Position numbers and translations under genes: made by a program. The notes below the pieces were generated by a model. The model ran no database searches, had not been told where the DNA came from, and saw only the letters and a program-made list of their open reading frames with translations. From the NCBI GenBank assembly GCA_965276765.1, contig OZ255627.1, forward strand, positions 1,550,001-1,614,000: a stretch of DNA of 64,000 bases, in the 5' to 3' direction. Below, one piece after another: positions 36,182 through 44,606 of the stretch (position 1 is its first letter; each line of letters begins with the position of its first letter). The DNA comes from G965276765 sp965276765 (lineage in GTDB: Bacteria; Actinomycetota; Acidimicrobiia; Acidimicrobiales; Palsa-688).

Positions 36182-37165
36182 GTGCCGCCGGAGCCCGAAG
36201 TCCTTGTCCTCGAAGATGTGTGGGGTCCCCCATTCGATGAGCTGGCGCGGCGGCGCCCGACCCGGTACGCCCCGCAACTGTGGGCCGATCGACCGGCGCT
36301 CCTCGCGTCGCTCGATGCGGCTCGAGCCGTGGTCGTGCGCAACCGGACGACGGTCGACGCGGAGCTGCTCGATGCCGCACCGTCCTTGAAGGTGGTGGCA
36401 CGAGCCGGTACCGGCCTGGAGAACATCGACGTGGCTGCGGCCGACGATCGCGGTGTCGTGGTGGTGGCCGCCGCCGGTGTCAACGCCCGCAGCGTGGCCG
36501 AGCACACCCTCGCCCTCGCCCTCGCCTTGGCGCGCGGCGTCGCCATCCACGACCGTCGGCTCCGCGCCGGCATCTGGCAGCGAGACCTCGGCCAAGAGAT
36601 CTCGGGACGCACCTGGGGCGTTGTCGGCTATGGCGCCACCGGCCGGGCCGTGGCGCAGCTCGCGTCCGCCATCGCCGGGCCGGTGCTGGCCTTCGATCCG
36701 GCCGTAACCGGCAACGGCCACGGGGTGACCCTTGTGACACTCGACACCCTGCTCGCCGAATCGGACGTCGTCAGCCTGCACCTCCCATCGACGCCCGAAA
36801 CCCGAAACCTCTTCGACGCTCGCCTCCTGGCCAGCATGCGGCCCGGAAGCTTTCTGGTCAACGTCGGCAGGGGCGACGTCTTGGACGAGGCCGCCCTCGC
36901 CACCTGCTTGCGCGAGGGGACGCTTGGCGGCGCTGCGCTCGACGTCCGCGCCAGCGAGCCCCCGACTCCCGGTCCCCTCGACGGACTGGACAACGTCGTG
37001 CTCACCCCGCACGTGGCGGGGCTGACCGAGCAAGCCAACGAGCGCATCGTCGCCCTGCTCGCCACCGAGGTCGATCGGGTTCTCGCCGGCGGCGAGAGCC
37101 CGGCGGCGGCCGGAGCCGTCCGTCGTCTTCCCATCACCACCGCCGCTCAGAAGGAGGAACCATGA
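36182..37165 (+). CDS. D-isomer-specific 2-hydroxyacid dehydrogenase (SerA/GhrB-like)
   Basis: A 327-residue NAD-dependent dehydrogenase. Start at GTG 36182 with GGGAGGGAAG upstream. Rossmann loop TWGVVGYGATGRAVAQLA, substrate-site VARAGTGLENID, catalytic Arg in LVNVGRGDVLDEAAL, Glu in LDVRASEPP and His in LTPHVAGLTEQ. It may reduce or oxidise a 2-keto/2-hydroxy acid from the sugar-acid route; phosphoglycerate dehydrogenase is less likely because it lacks an ACT domain and sits in a catabolic operon. Overlaps the GH2 gene by 4 nt (ATGA). Confidence 0.9.
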   Translation: MPPEPEVLVLEDVWGPPFDELARRRPTRYAPQLWADRPALLASLDAARAVVVRNRTTVDAELLDAAPSLKVVARAGTGLENIDVAAADDRGVVVVAAAGVNARSVAEHTLALALALARGVAIHDRRLRAGIWQRDLGQEISGRTWGVVGYGATGRAVAQLASAIAGPVLAFDPAVTGNGHGVTLVTLDTLLAESDVVSLHLPSTPETRNLFDARLLASMRPGSFLVNVGRGDVLDEAALATCLREGTLGGAALDVRASEPPTPGPLDGLDNVVLTPHVAGLTEQANERIVALLATEVDRVLAGGESPAAAGAVRRLPITTAAQKEEP

Positions 37166-40100
37166 CCGAGCCGACCAGTCCCATCGAGCTGTCGCGGCGC
37201 AACTTTCTCAAGGTCGGCGCCGCAGGGATCGTCGGCGTCGCCGGCTACACGGTGCTGGGCCACGGGGGCGGCCGGACCGTGGTCGACCGTTCGACGGCCC
37301 AGCGGCCCTGGGACAGTGCCGCCGCCCGGATCGTCCCGCTCGACCAGAACTGGCGCTTCGGCGGCAACTTCGTCACCGGAAGCAATGAGCCCTCCTACGA
37401 TGACAGCGGCTTCGAGACCGTCACGGTCCCGCACTGTGTCACTCCGCTCGGTTGGCGCGACTGGTCGCCGGGCAGCTGGGAGCAGCTGTGGATCTACCGC
37501 CGACCCTTCGACCTGCCTGCCGGCACGGACAAGATGCGCACCTTCGTGGACTTCGATGCCGTGCTGACGAGCGCCACGCCCACGATCAACGGCACCACCC
37601 TCCCGCAGCACCTCGGGGGCTACCTCCCCTTCAGCTATGAGGTGACCAACTACCTGACGCAGAAGGACAACCTCCTGGCCGTCGAAGTGGACGCCACGTG
37701 GCAGAACGTCCCGCCCGAGGGGAGCCCCAACGGTGCGGTCTCAATCGACTACTTCGAGCCGGGCGGCATCTGCCGAGGGGTGCGCCTGCGCATGGTGCCG
37801 CAAATGTTCATCGCCGACGTGTTCGCCCAGCCGGTCGATGTGCTCGAGGCGTCATCGCGCGCCGTCGACGTGCAGTGCACGATCGACTCGGCGGTGGTAC
37901 CGACAGGACCGGTGGAGATCGCAGCCGAGCTGTACGACGGCCGCCGCCTCGTGAGCAGGGCGTCGACGTCGGTGACGATCAGCTCCACGGGTCAGACACC
38001 GGTCGCCGTCAAGCTGGCGGCACCGAGCGTCGACCTGTGGAGCCCCACGAGTCCCAAGCTGTACGAGGTCCGCACCACCCTGTCGCTCAACCGCCAGCCC
38101 GTGCACGACTTCACCCGCCGGATCGGCTTCCGAGAGGCGGTCTTCGACGTCGACGGGTTCTTCTTGAACGGTGAACGATTCAAGATCTTCGGCCTCGACC
38201 GCCACCAGACCTTCCCGTACGGCGGCATGTCGATCCCCACCCGCATGCAGCGTCGCGACGCCGAGCTGTTGAGGCAGCAGCTCAACTGCAACATGGTGCG
38301 CTGCTCGCACTACCCACAGTCGCCTTACTTCCTCGACGCCTGCGACGAACTGGGGCTCATGGTCTGGGAGGAGACGCCCGGGTGGCAATACATAGGCGAT
38401 GCCGCCTGGCAGGCCATCGTGCTGCAAAACGTCCACGACATGGTGGTGCGCGATCGCAGCCGACCCTCCGTGATCATCTGGGGGGTCAAACCCAACGAGG
38501 CCCCTGCCAGCTACACCGCGCTCTACACCGAGTCCAAGGATCTGGCCAAGTCCCTCGACCCCTCCCGGCCGACGTCGGGCACCAGCTACCACAGCCTCAC
38601 CGACTTCGTGTTCGATGTGATGGCCGACGACGACTACACGCACGCAAACGGCAACGCCGAGCTGTCGGCGCCGATACCGGGAGTCCCATATCTGATCACC
38701 GAGGCGGTCGGCACCCTCGACGGCGCTCCTTTCTACCGGTGGATCGACACCCAGACCATCCAGATCCAGCAGGCTCGTATGCACGCCCAAGTGCATGACA
38801 TCGCCAACTCCGAGGACGCCTACAGCGGTCTCCTTGCCTGGTGCGGCTTCGACTACGACTCCGGCAACGGCAATGTCTACGAGGACATCAAGTGGCCCGG
38901 CGTGTGCGACACGTTCCGGGTGCTCAAGCCGGGGTCCACCTATTACCAGGCCCAGGGCGATCCGAGCGCAGGGGCAGTGATCGAGCCGGCCTTCTACTGG
39001 GACTTCGGGCCCACATCGCCTGTCACGTCCCTCGGGACCACCGCTCCCATCTGGTCAAATTGCGATCACCTGGAGGCCTACATCGACGGCCGCCATTACG
39101 CCACGCTCACGCCCGATACCACCGACTTCCCAAATACTGCCCACCCGCCCTTTTACCTCGACACCACCGGGATCGACGCGTCGGCCCCGCCGGACCTGCG
39201 CCTCGACGGCTACGTGTCCGGCCGCCGCGTCGCCTCCCGGTCGTTTTCCGGCAGCACGGACGGCGACCACCTGCAGGTGACCCTCCCCGACACCGAGCTG
39301 ATCGCGGACGGGATCGACGCCACCCTGCTCACGTTTCGCTCCGTGGACCGCTTCGGCGCCCCCCGGCCCTACCCGCAAGGCGACGTCACCGTGAGCATCG
39401 ACGGGCCCGGGATGTGGGTCGGTCAACTGGTCAACCTGGCCGTCACCGCCGAGCCACCGTTGCCATCGCCGGGTCAGACCGCTACGGTCACCGCTACCCT
39501 GACCAACGGTGGCTTCCCGTTCCAGGCCAACGGGGGTGTCGGCGGCGCCCTCATCCGCACCATCGATGGGGAGCCCGGCTCGATAGACGTAACCGTGAAA
39601 CACCCCACGCTGGGGTCGCAGCGCGTGCGCATCGTCTCCAGACCGGGTCCCGGCGGCAGGGAGGCCCGGCCCAAGTACCCCGGCGGCGCCACACCACCGC
39701 TCACCGGCGTCAGCCTTGCCCTGACGGTGCCCAGCTCGTGGACGGTGAAGGCCACGTCGCCCACCACGTTTTCCGACGTCGCTCCGAGTAGATCGGTAAG
39801 CACCACGTGGCAGGTGACGGTCACCGAGCCGAGCGCCGGCGCCGCCGTCGTCAGTCCATCGGTGACCGCCGACTTCTCGCTCCTCGGCCAGCCGGCCGCA
39901 ACCTCGACGACTGCGCCGGTGAGCGTCGAGCTCACGATGGCCGAGGCGTACGACAACGTGGCCATCACCGATGACAGCGACGTGACCCCCGGCGACCTCG
40001 ACGGGGTCGGCAACAGCTTCTCCGCCCAGGCCCTCGCCGCCGCCGGGCTCACCCCGGGCGCGACGTTCAGCGCCGGAGGGCTGAGCTTCACGTGGCCCGA

Positions 40101-40512
40101 CGTCCCGGCTGCCCAGCCCGACAATGTCCTCGCCGCCGGCCAGACCATCCTCGTGTCAGGCTCCGGTTCGACCCTCGGGTTCATCGGCTGCGGCAGCCCC
40201 AGCGACGAGGGCGGCACCGGCACGATCTACTACACCGACGGCACCACCTCCACCTACGAGGTCACGCTCGGCAACTACTTCGACACGACGGCGACGGGTA
40301 GCACGGCGGTGGTGACGATGCCCTACATCAACGATTCCAGCTCCGCCACCAACGGCGGCTCGCCCCAACGCCAGCACACCGGCACCATCTTCTACGCCGG
40401 GGTGCCACTCGTCGCCGGCAAGGCGGTCCAGGCGGTCACCTTGCCCACGGGTGCCGCAGTGTCCGGGGCGCGTGTCACCGCCATGCACGTCTTCGCCCTG
40501 GCCGTCGGGTGA
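37162..40512 (+). CDS. Tat-exported glycoside hydrolase family 2 protein
   Basis: A 1116-residue secreted glycosidase. ATG 37162 follows a perfect AAGGAGG. Tat signal: SRRNFLKVGAAGIVGVAGYT at about residues 11-30. Then GH2 sugar-binding jelly roll (to ~220), Ig-like domain, and the TIM barrel with IGFREAVFDVDGFFLNGERF, the general acid/base Glu446 in WGVKPNEAP and the nucleophile Glu514 in LITEAVG. After the barrel come Ig-like and NEW3-type domains (LALTVPSSWTVKA) and a C-terminal carbohydrate-binding-like domain starting AYDNVAITDDSD. Such enzymes act as beta-galactosidase, beta-glucuronidase or beta-mannosidase; it would feed the sugar importer. Confidence 0.92.
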   Translation: MTEPTSPIELSRRNFLKVGAAGIVGVAGYTVLGHGGGRTVVDRSTAQRPWDSAAARIVPLDQNWRFGGNFVTGSNEPSYDDSGFETVTVPHCVTPLGWRDWSPGSWEQLWIYRRPFDLPAGTDKMRTFVDFDAVLTSATPTINGTTLPQHLGGYLPFSYEVTNYLTQKDNLLAVEVDATWQNVPPEGSPNGAVSIDYFEPGGICRGVRLRMVPQMFIADVFAQPVDVLEASSRAVDVQCTIDSAVVPTGPVEIAAELYDGRRLVSRASTSVTISSTGQTPVAVKLAAPSVDLWSPTSPKLYEVRTTLSLNRQPVHDFTRRIGFREAVFDVDGFFLNGERFKIFGLDRHQTFPYGGMSIPTRMQRRDAELLRQQLNCNMVRCSHYPQSPYFLDACDELGLMVWEETPGWQYIGDAAWQAIVLQNVHDMVVRDRSRPSVIIWGVKPNEAPASYTALYTESKDLAKSLDPSRPTSGTSYHSLTDFVFDVMADDDYTHANGNAELSAPIPGVPYLITEAVGTLDGAPFYRWIDTQTIQIQQARMHAQVHDIANSEDAYSGLLAWCGFDYDSGNGNVYEDIKWPGVCDTFRVLKPGSTYYQAQGDPSAGAVIEPAFYWDFGPTSPVTSLGTTAPIWSNCDHLEAYIDGRHYATLTPDTTDFPNTAHPPFYLDTTGIDASAPPDLRLDGYVSGRRVASRSFSGSTDGDHLQVTLPDTELIADGIDATLLTFRSVDRFGAPRPYPQGDVTVSIDGPGMWVGQLVNLAVTAEPPLPSPGQTATVTATLTNGGFPFQANGGVGGALIRTIDGEPGSIDVTVKHPTLGSQRVRIVSRPGPGGREARPKYPGGATPPLTGVSLALTVPSSWTVKATSPTTFSDVAPSRSVSTTWQVTVTEPSAGAAVVSPSVTADFSLLGQPAATSTTAPVSVELTMAEAYDNVAITDDSDVTPGDLDGVGNSFSAQALAAAGLTPGATFSAGGLSFTWPDVPAAQPDNVLAAGQTILVSGSGSTLGFIGCGSPSDEGGTGTIYYTDGTTSTYEVTLGNYFDTTATGSTAVVTMPYINDSSSATNGGSPQRQHTGTIFYAGVPLVAGKAVQAVTLPTGAAVSGARVTAMHVFALAVG

Positions 40513-41561
40513 CTGCCGCTGCGTCCGATATCCACATCGACGTCGGCGTCCGAGAGGCGGTGCGCGGTGCCGCCGGCCTGCTCGGCACCGCGGGGATGCC
40601 GGCCGGTCACGCCCGGACAAGTGCCGAGGCCATCGTCCTGGCCGACGTGTGGGGGCGGGGCTCCCACGGCCTGCTCCGTCTGCCGTACTACCTCGACCGG
40701 CTCGTCGCCGGCGGCTACAACCCGGCCGCCGCCCTGGCCGAGGTGGCCGACACCGGCCCGTTGGTCAGCTACGACGGTCAGGCCGGGCTCGGACACTGGC
40801 AGGTCCGGGCCGCGGCCGAGGTCGCCGCCGAGCGGGCGGGGCGCCACGGTGTGGGCGTCGTCGCCGTCGGCAACTCGGGCCACTGCGGCGCCCTCGGCGT
40901 GTACACCCTGACGGCGGTGGATGCCGGCCTCGTTGCCCTCGTCTTCTCCAACGGTCCCGCCGTGATGCCGCCGTGGGGCGGCGACGCCCCCGTCTTGTCG
41001 ACCAGCCCGCTGGCGGCCGGGATACCCACACGGCCGGAGCCGTGCATCGTCGACCTGGCCACGAGCGCCGTGGCTCGCGGCAAGATCGCTGAGCGCGCCG
41101 GGCGCGGCGAGGCGCTCGACGCCGGCTGGGCGTTCGACGCCGCCGGCGCCCCGACGATCGACGCCAACGCCGCCCTGTCCGGCATGTTGGCACCGCTCGG
41201 CGGCGCCAAGGGCTACGCCCTCGCCTTCCTCGTCGAGGCGCTCACCGGTGGCCTTGTCGGCCCGGCCCTGGCGCCCGACGTGCGGGACATGTATCGGGCC
41301 GACCAGGTAGCCGAGCCGCAGCGGATCGCCCACCTGGTCGTCACCCTCGACCCGCGCCGGCTCGACATCGCCGGGCCAGGCGATGGGGCCCGGCTCGACG
41401 CCCTGGCCGAGGCCGTCCACCGGGCCGGGGGACGGCTGCCGGGCCAGGCGAAACCCCGACTGGACCGTTTGAGCCCGGAGGCCACCGTGCGGATCCCGGC
41501 CGCGCTCGACGGCCGCCTGCGCGCCTGGGCCGGCGAGCACCGGGGCGCCTGGCCGGGGTAG
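40509..41561 (+). CDS. Ldh_2-family malate/lactate-type dehydrogenase
   Basis: A 350-residue NAD(P)-dependent oxidoreductase of the type-2 malate/L-lactate (also ureidoglycolate, sulfolactate, delta-piperideine) family. GTG 40509 overlaps the GH2 stop. Family motifs: HGLLRLPYYLDRLVAGGYN, VGNSGHCGALGVYTLTAVD, ATSAVARGKIAERA and PLGGAKGYALAFLVEALTG. Last gene of its operon. Its position next to the amino-sugar salvage genes raises the possibility that it handles the lactate released by MurQ, but a role with the sugar acids is equally possible. Confidence 0.88.
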   Translation: MTAAASDIHIDVGVREAVRGAAGLLGTAGMPAGHARTSAEAIVLADVWGRGSHGLLRLPYYLDRLVAGGYNPAAALAEVADTGPLVSYDGQAGLGHWQVRAAAEVAAERAGRHGVGVVAVGNSGHCGALGVYTLTAVDAGLVALVFSNGPAVMPPWGGDAPVLSTSPLAAGIPTRPEPCIVDLATSAVARGKIAERAGRGEALDAGWAFDAAGAPTIDANAALSGMLAPLGGAKGYALAFLVEALTGGLVGPALAPDVRDMYRADQVAEPQRIAHLVVTLDPRRLDIAGPGDGARLDALAEAVHRAGGRLPGQAKPRLDRLSPEATVRIPAALDGRLRAWAGEHRGAWPG

Positions 41562-41775
41562 CCCCACTGCCGGCGTGGTGGCGTTGCCGGTGAAAGTCCG
41601 CAGGTCCGAAGCGAAGAGAGCCGACGGGATGGTCACGGACCTCCTCGCCGACTGCAACAAGGCTCTCTACGACGCCCGTCCGTCCGTACGGGGTACTACT
41701 AGGAGGCGCGAGCGACACGTTCGGGTCGTCGCCGGATGGGCAGGTCGGCCACGGGCGACCATGGAGGAGGATGTC

Positions 41776-42561
41776 ATGGAGGTAGTGGTCGTCGAGCGAC
41801 CCGAGGCCGGCGCCACTCTGGTGGCCGACGCCATCGCCGCGCTTGTCGGCGCCCGACCCGGGGCCGTGCTCGGGCTGGCGACGGGAAGCTCGCCGGAGCC
41901 GGTGTACGAGGAACTGGCCCGCCGCTCGGGCGCCGGCAGCCTCCACGCCGGGGGCGTGGAGGCCTTTACCCTCGACGAGTACGTCGGTCTGCCACCAGAC
42001 CACCCGGCCAGCTACCGGTCGGTCATCCGCCGGCAGGTGGTGGATCCGCTCGGGCTTGACCCTAAAGCGGTGCACAGCCCCGACGGCAGGGCCGAGGATC
42101 TGGCCGCCGAGTGCAGGACCTACGACGCCCGTATTTCCGCGGCGGGGGGCGTCGACCTGCAGTTGCTCGGCATCGGCAGCGACGGCCATATCGGCTTCAA
42201 CGAGCCGGGTTCCTCGCTCGGCTCCCGCACCCGGCTCAAGACGCTGACCGAGCGGACCGTGGCGGACAACCGGCGGTTCTTCGCCGGCGGCGAGGCGGCC
42301 GTCCCCCGTCACGTACTCACCCAGGGCATCGGGACGATCCTCGAAGCTCGCCACGTCGTGCTGCTGGCGTGGGGCGCAACCAAGGCGCCGGCCATCGCCC
42401 GGGCCGTCGAGGGTCCCCTCACCGCCATGGTGCCGGCCTCCGCCCTTCAGCTGCACCCCCACGCCACCGTTGTCATCGACGAAGCTGCGGCCAGCGGACT
42501 TGAGCTCCTGGATCACTACCGGTGGGTGTTTGTTTCCAAGCCGTCCTGGCAGGGACTCTGA
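41776..42561 (+). CDS. nagB: Glucosamine-6-phosphate deaminase NagB
   Basis: A 261-residue deaminase/isomerase converting GlcN-6P to fructose-6P and ammonia. ATG 41776 has GGAGGAGG upstream. Motifs: LGLATGSSPEPVYEEL (phosphate loop), FTLDEYVGLP (catalytic Asp), GIGSDGHIGFNEPGSS (catalytic His). Normal length. Preceded by 214 nt without a gene, where CCGTACGG (41694-41701) is a short palindrome. Convergent with murQ, whose pathway it completes. Confidence 0.95.
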   Translation: MEVVVVERPEAGATLVADAIAALVGARPGAVLGLATGSSPEPVYEELARRSGAGSLHAGGVEAFTLDEYVGLPPDHPASYRSVIRRQVVDPLGLDPKAVHSPDGRAEDLAAECRTYDARISAAGGVDLQLLGIGSDGHIGFNEPGSSLGSRTRLKTLTERTVADNRRFFAGGEAAVPRHVLTQGIGTILEARHVVLLAWGATKAPAIARAVEGPLTAMVPASALQLHPHATVVIDEAAASGLELLDHYRWVFVSKPSWQGL

Positions 42562-42563
42562 CC

Positions 42564-42582
42564 GCGTCGCTCGTGTCGACGC
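42564..42582. terminator. Weak hairpin between convergent nagB and murQ
   Basis: GCGTCG and CGACGC pair around a 7-nt loop in the 27-nt gap between the two stop codons. No T tract; a modest bidirectional terminator is plausible. Confidence 0.35.
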
Positions 42583-42588
42583 ATCGGC

Positions 42589-43548
42589 TCAGCCGGGCCG
42601 CACCTGAGCCGGATCGTCGGTCAGGTGCCGGAGAGCTCCGGCGACAAGGCCGTCGGCGGCGGCGAGGGCACGGCGCGCCTCGGCCGGTTCGACGCTCGAA
42701 AGGAGTGACACGAGGGCCGTCTTGGCGTCGTTGTCGGCGGCGTGCAGTGCCGAGGCGCAATCCTCCTCGTCCTTCCCGGTGGCCTGCTCCAACATGCGCA
42801 GCAGCCGGCCGCGCAGCTTGGCGTTGGTCGGCACCATGTCGATCATGAGGTTGGACCAGGTGCGGCCGGTGCTGACCATGACGGCGGTCGAGAAGGCGTT
42901 GAGGACCAGCTTCTGGGCCGTCGCCGACTTCATCCTCGTGGATCCGGTGATGACCTCGGGACCGGTTTCGATGCAGACGACGGTGTCGGCCAGGGCGGCG
43001 AGCGGGGCGTCCGGATTGGAGGTGACGAGGGCCGTGTGGGCGCCGATCGTCGCGCCGCGCCGGAGGGCGCCCTCGACATAGGGGGTGTAGCCGGAGGCGG
43101 CGAGCCCGATGACGACGTCGCGAGGGCCGACCGAGCCGGCTTCGACCTCGCCCTGTCCTTCGTCGTCCTCCGACCCCTCGTGGGCGATCTGGACCGCACC
43201 GTGCCCGCCCGCCAGGTGCCCGACAAAGACGTCGTCGTGGAGTCCGTAGGTGGGGGGGATCTCGGCGGCGTCGAGCAGGCCGAGCCGACCCGAGCTGCCG
43301 GCCCCGAAGTAGTGGACTCGGCCACCTTCGCGTAGCCGGGAGACGGTCACCTCGACGAGGTCGGCCACGGCGGGCAGGATCCTGCGTACCGCAGCGGGGA
43401 CGGTGGCGTCCTCGTCGTTTATCAGCTCGAGAAGGGTCAGGACCGGGACGGTGTCGATGTCCATGGTGCGCGGGTTGCGCTCCTCGGTGGGGGAGGTGAC
43501 CCGCAGCGCTCGCCCGTTCGTCGCCTCGGGGCGCCCGTTTCCATTCAC
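42589..43548 (-). CDS. murQ: N-acetylmuramic acid 6-phosphate etherase MurQ
   Basis: A 319-residue SIS-domain etherase that cleaves the lactyl ether of MurNAc-6P to give GlcNAc-6P and D-lactate. N-terminal TSPTEERNPRTMDIDTVPVL and LELINDEDATVPAAV match the family; the SIS phosphosugar site and catalytic Glu are in GAGSSGRLGLLDAAEIPP; GLAASGYTPYVEGAL, ALVTSNPDAPLA and GSTRMKSATAQKLVLN are diagnostic of MurQ. GTG start 43548, probably leaderless (see promoter). The C-terminal UBA-like helical part is present. Good anchor for muropeptide salvage. Confidence 0.96.
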   Translation of the reverse strand: MNGNGRPEATNGRALRVTSPTEERNPRTMDIDTVPVLTLLELINDEDATVPAAVRRILPAVADLVEVTVSRLREGGRVHYFGAGSSGRLGLLDAAEIPPTYGLHDDVFVGHLAGGHGAVQIAHEGSEDDEGQGEVEAGSVGPRDVVIGLAASGYTPYVEGALRRGATIGAHTALVTSNPDAPLAALADTVVCIETGPEVITGSTRMKSATAQKLVLNAFSTAVMVSTGRTWSNLMIDMVPTNAKLRGRLLRMLEQATGKDEEDCASALHAADNDAKTALVSLLSSVEPAEARRALAAADGLVAGALRHLTDDPAQVRPG

Positions 43549-43554
43549 GTCAGA

Positions 43555-43583
43555 AGGTTACCGATATGTGAGTCGAGAGGCAA
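43555..43583 (-). promoter_or_regulatory. murQ promoter, start site on or near the GTG
   Basis: Minus strand: TTGCCT (43578-43583), 17-nt spacer, TAACCT (43555-43560). The predicted start 6-7 nt further coincides with the murQ GTG at 43548, implying a leaderless message. Confidence 0.55.
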
Positions 43584-43590
43584 CATGTTG
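43581..43590. promoter_or_regulatory. Palindrome overlapping the murQ -35 box
   Basis: CAACATGTTG is a perfect 10-bp palindrome that overlaps the murQ -35 element by 3 nt. Position suits a repressor site; which protein binds is unknown. Confidence 0.4.
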
Positions 43591-43611
43591 ACTACCTCAT
43601 TCGGGGGTATC

Positions 43612-44541
43612 TCAGAGATATCGGCGCCCACCGGCGAAGCCGCCCGGGTGCACATCGTCGATGGCGGCATGCTCGACCGCCCGGCCGGTGCGGGGGGCGT
43701 GCACCATCCGTTCGGACCCAAGGGCGATGCCGACGTGGTGTATCTCCCTCCCGGGTGAGGCAAAGAAGACGAGGTCGCCGGGGCGCAGCTCGCGGCGGGG
43801 AATCGGTGTTCCCACCGCCGCCTGATCGGCGGCGTCGCGAGGCAGGATCAGGCCACCGCGGCGGAAGGCGAGCCAGGCCAGCCCGGAACAGTCCACCCCC
43901 CACCCCGACGCGCCGCCCCACAGATAGGGCAGGCCGAGGAAGATCTCGGCCGCCGCCACAACGTCGGCTCCCGACCACCGATCCGTGGGGAGGGGAGCCA
44001 GCCCGTCGGCCCTCACCTCGAGAGGGTGGCCACCGGCCGTGTCCACCGCCACCAGGCCGCCGGTCACCTCTTCCGCACACTGCTCGGCCCCGTGGAGTCG
44101 GGTGGCGAAGCTCAACGCCGGCGGTCCTGGCAGCACTCGTTTGGCCACCACGACCGGCCGCCGCGGCGGCGCCGGTGTCCACGGCGCCAGGTGGGCGCTT
44201 GGGACCCAGCCCGGGTAGCCGTGGGGGTTCAGCGACGAAGGCTGGTCGGGTACGACCACGTACGACCAACCGCCCGCCTCTGCTTCTACAAGGACATCGT
44301 CGCCGAGCAGCGCCTGGGTCACGACTCGGTCGAGCAGGTCGAGGCGGTCGTTCGCATCGAGCCCGGCCGTCCAGGCCGCCACGTCGGGGGCGGGGGCGAC
44401 GGCGGCCCTGTCGACCTGTCGGCTCCGGTCGGGGCCGGCCCAGAGCGTAGTGACCGGCACCGCCACACGAGCCCGCCCCGGTCCCTGAGGGGCGGCGGGA
44501 CCGGACTCAAGTGTCGGAACTACTTGACCAGTCGTAGGCAT
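43612..44541 (-). CDS. NlpC/P60 endopeptidase with SH3-like N-terminus (YkfC-like)
   Basis: A 309-residue cysteine peptidase. The C-terminal NlpC/P60 domain begins IFLGLPYLWGGASGWGVDCS with Cys218, and continues LRPGDLVFFASPGREIHHVG with catalytic His269. The N-terminal half has two SH3-like segments (GRARVAVPVTTLWAG and VLVEAEAGGWSYVVVPDQPS). No signal peptide is visible, so, like YkfC, it may act in the cytoplasm on imported muropeptides, cutting between D-Glu and the diamino acid (inference). Start at ATG 44541; an upstream in-frame start at 44661 would overlap the divergent gene. Confidence 0.88.
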   Translation of the reverse strand: MPTTGQVVPTLESGPAAPQGPGRARVAVPVTTLWAGPDRSRQVDRAAVAPAPDVAAWTAGLDANDRLDLLDRVVTQALLGDDVLVEAEAGGWSYVVVPDQPSSLNPHGYPGWVPSAHLAPWTPAPPRRPVVVAKRVLPGPPALSFATRLHGAEQCAEEVTGGLVAVDTAGGHPLEVRADGLAPLPTDRWSGADVVAAAEIFLGLPYLWGGASGWGVDCSGLAWLAFRRGGLILPRDAADQAAVGTPIPRRELRPGDLVFFASPGREIHHVGIALGSERMVHAPRTGRAVEHAAIDDVHPGGFAGGRRYL

Positions 44542-44553
44542 GAGTCGTAACTT
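44524..44553 (+). promoter_or_regulatory. Promoter of the CHAP-PKD wall hydrolase gene
   Basis: TTGACC (44524-44529), an 18-nt spacer, TAACTT (44548-44553), about 54 nt upstream of ATG 44607. The -35 lies inside the start of the divergent NlpC/P60 gene, so the two promoters interlock. Confidence 0.5.
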
Positions 44554-44558
44554 ATTAC
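44547..44558. promoter_or_regulatory. Palindrome over the -10 box, candidate RpiR operator
   Basis: GTAA-CTTA-TTAC, 4-bp arms around a 4-nt centre, overlaps the -10 of the wall-hydrolase promoter and is 6 nt from the NlpC/P60 start codon. A similar site (GTAAATTTAC, 48882-48891) precedes ABC importer 2. The shared AT-rich GTAA/TTAC design in GC-rich DNA suggests one regulator. Confidence 0.5.
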
Positions 44559-44606
44559 CATCAACGGTCCTTGGGCGGTCCGGCGACAGCTCAGCGGGGA
44601 CTGCAC

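Noticed and set aside
44542..44606. Promoter for the NlpC/P60 gene using TAAGTT as -10
   Set aside because: No acceptable -35 at 16-18 nt spacing; left unannotated.
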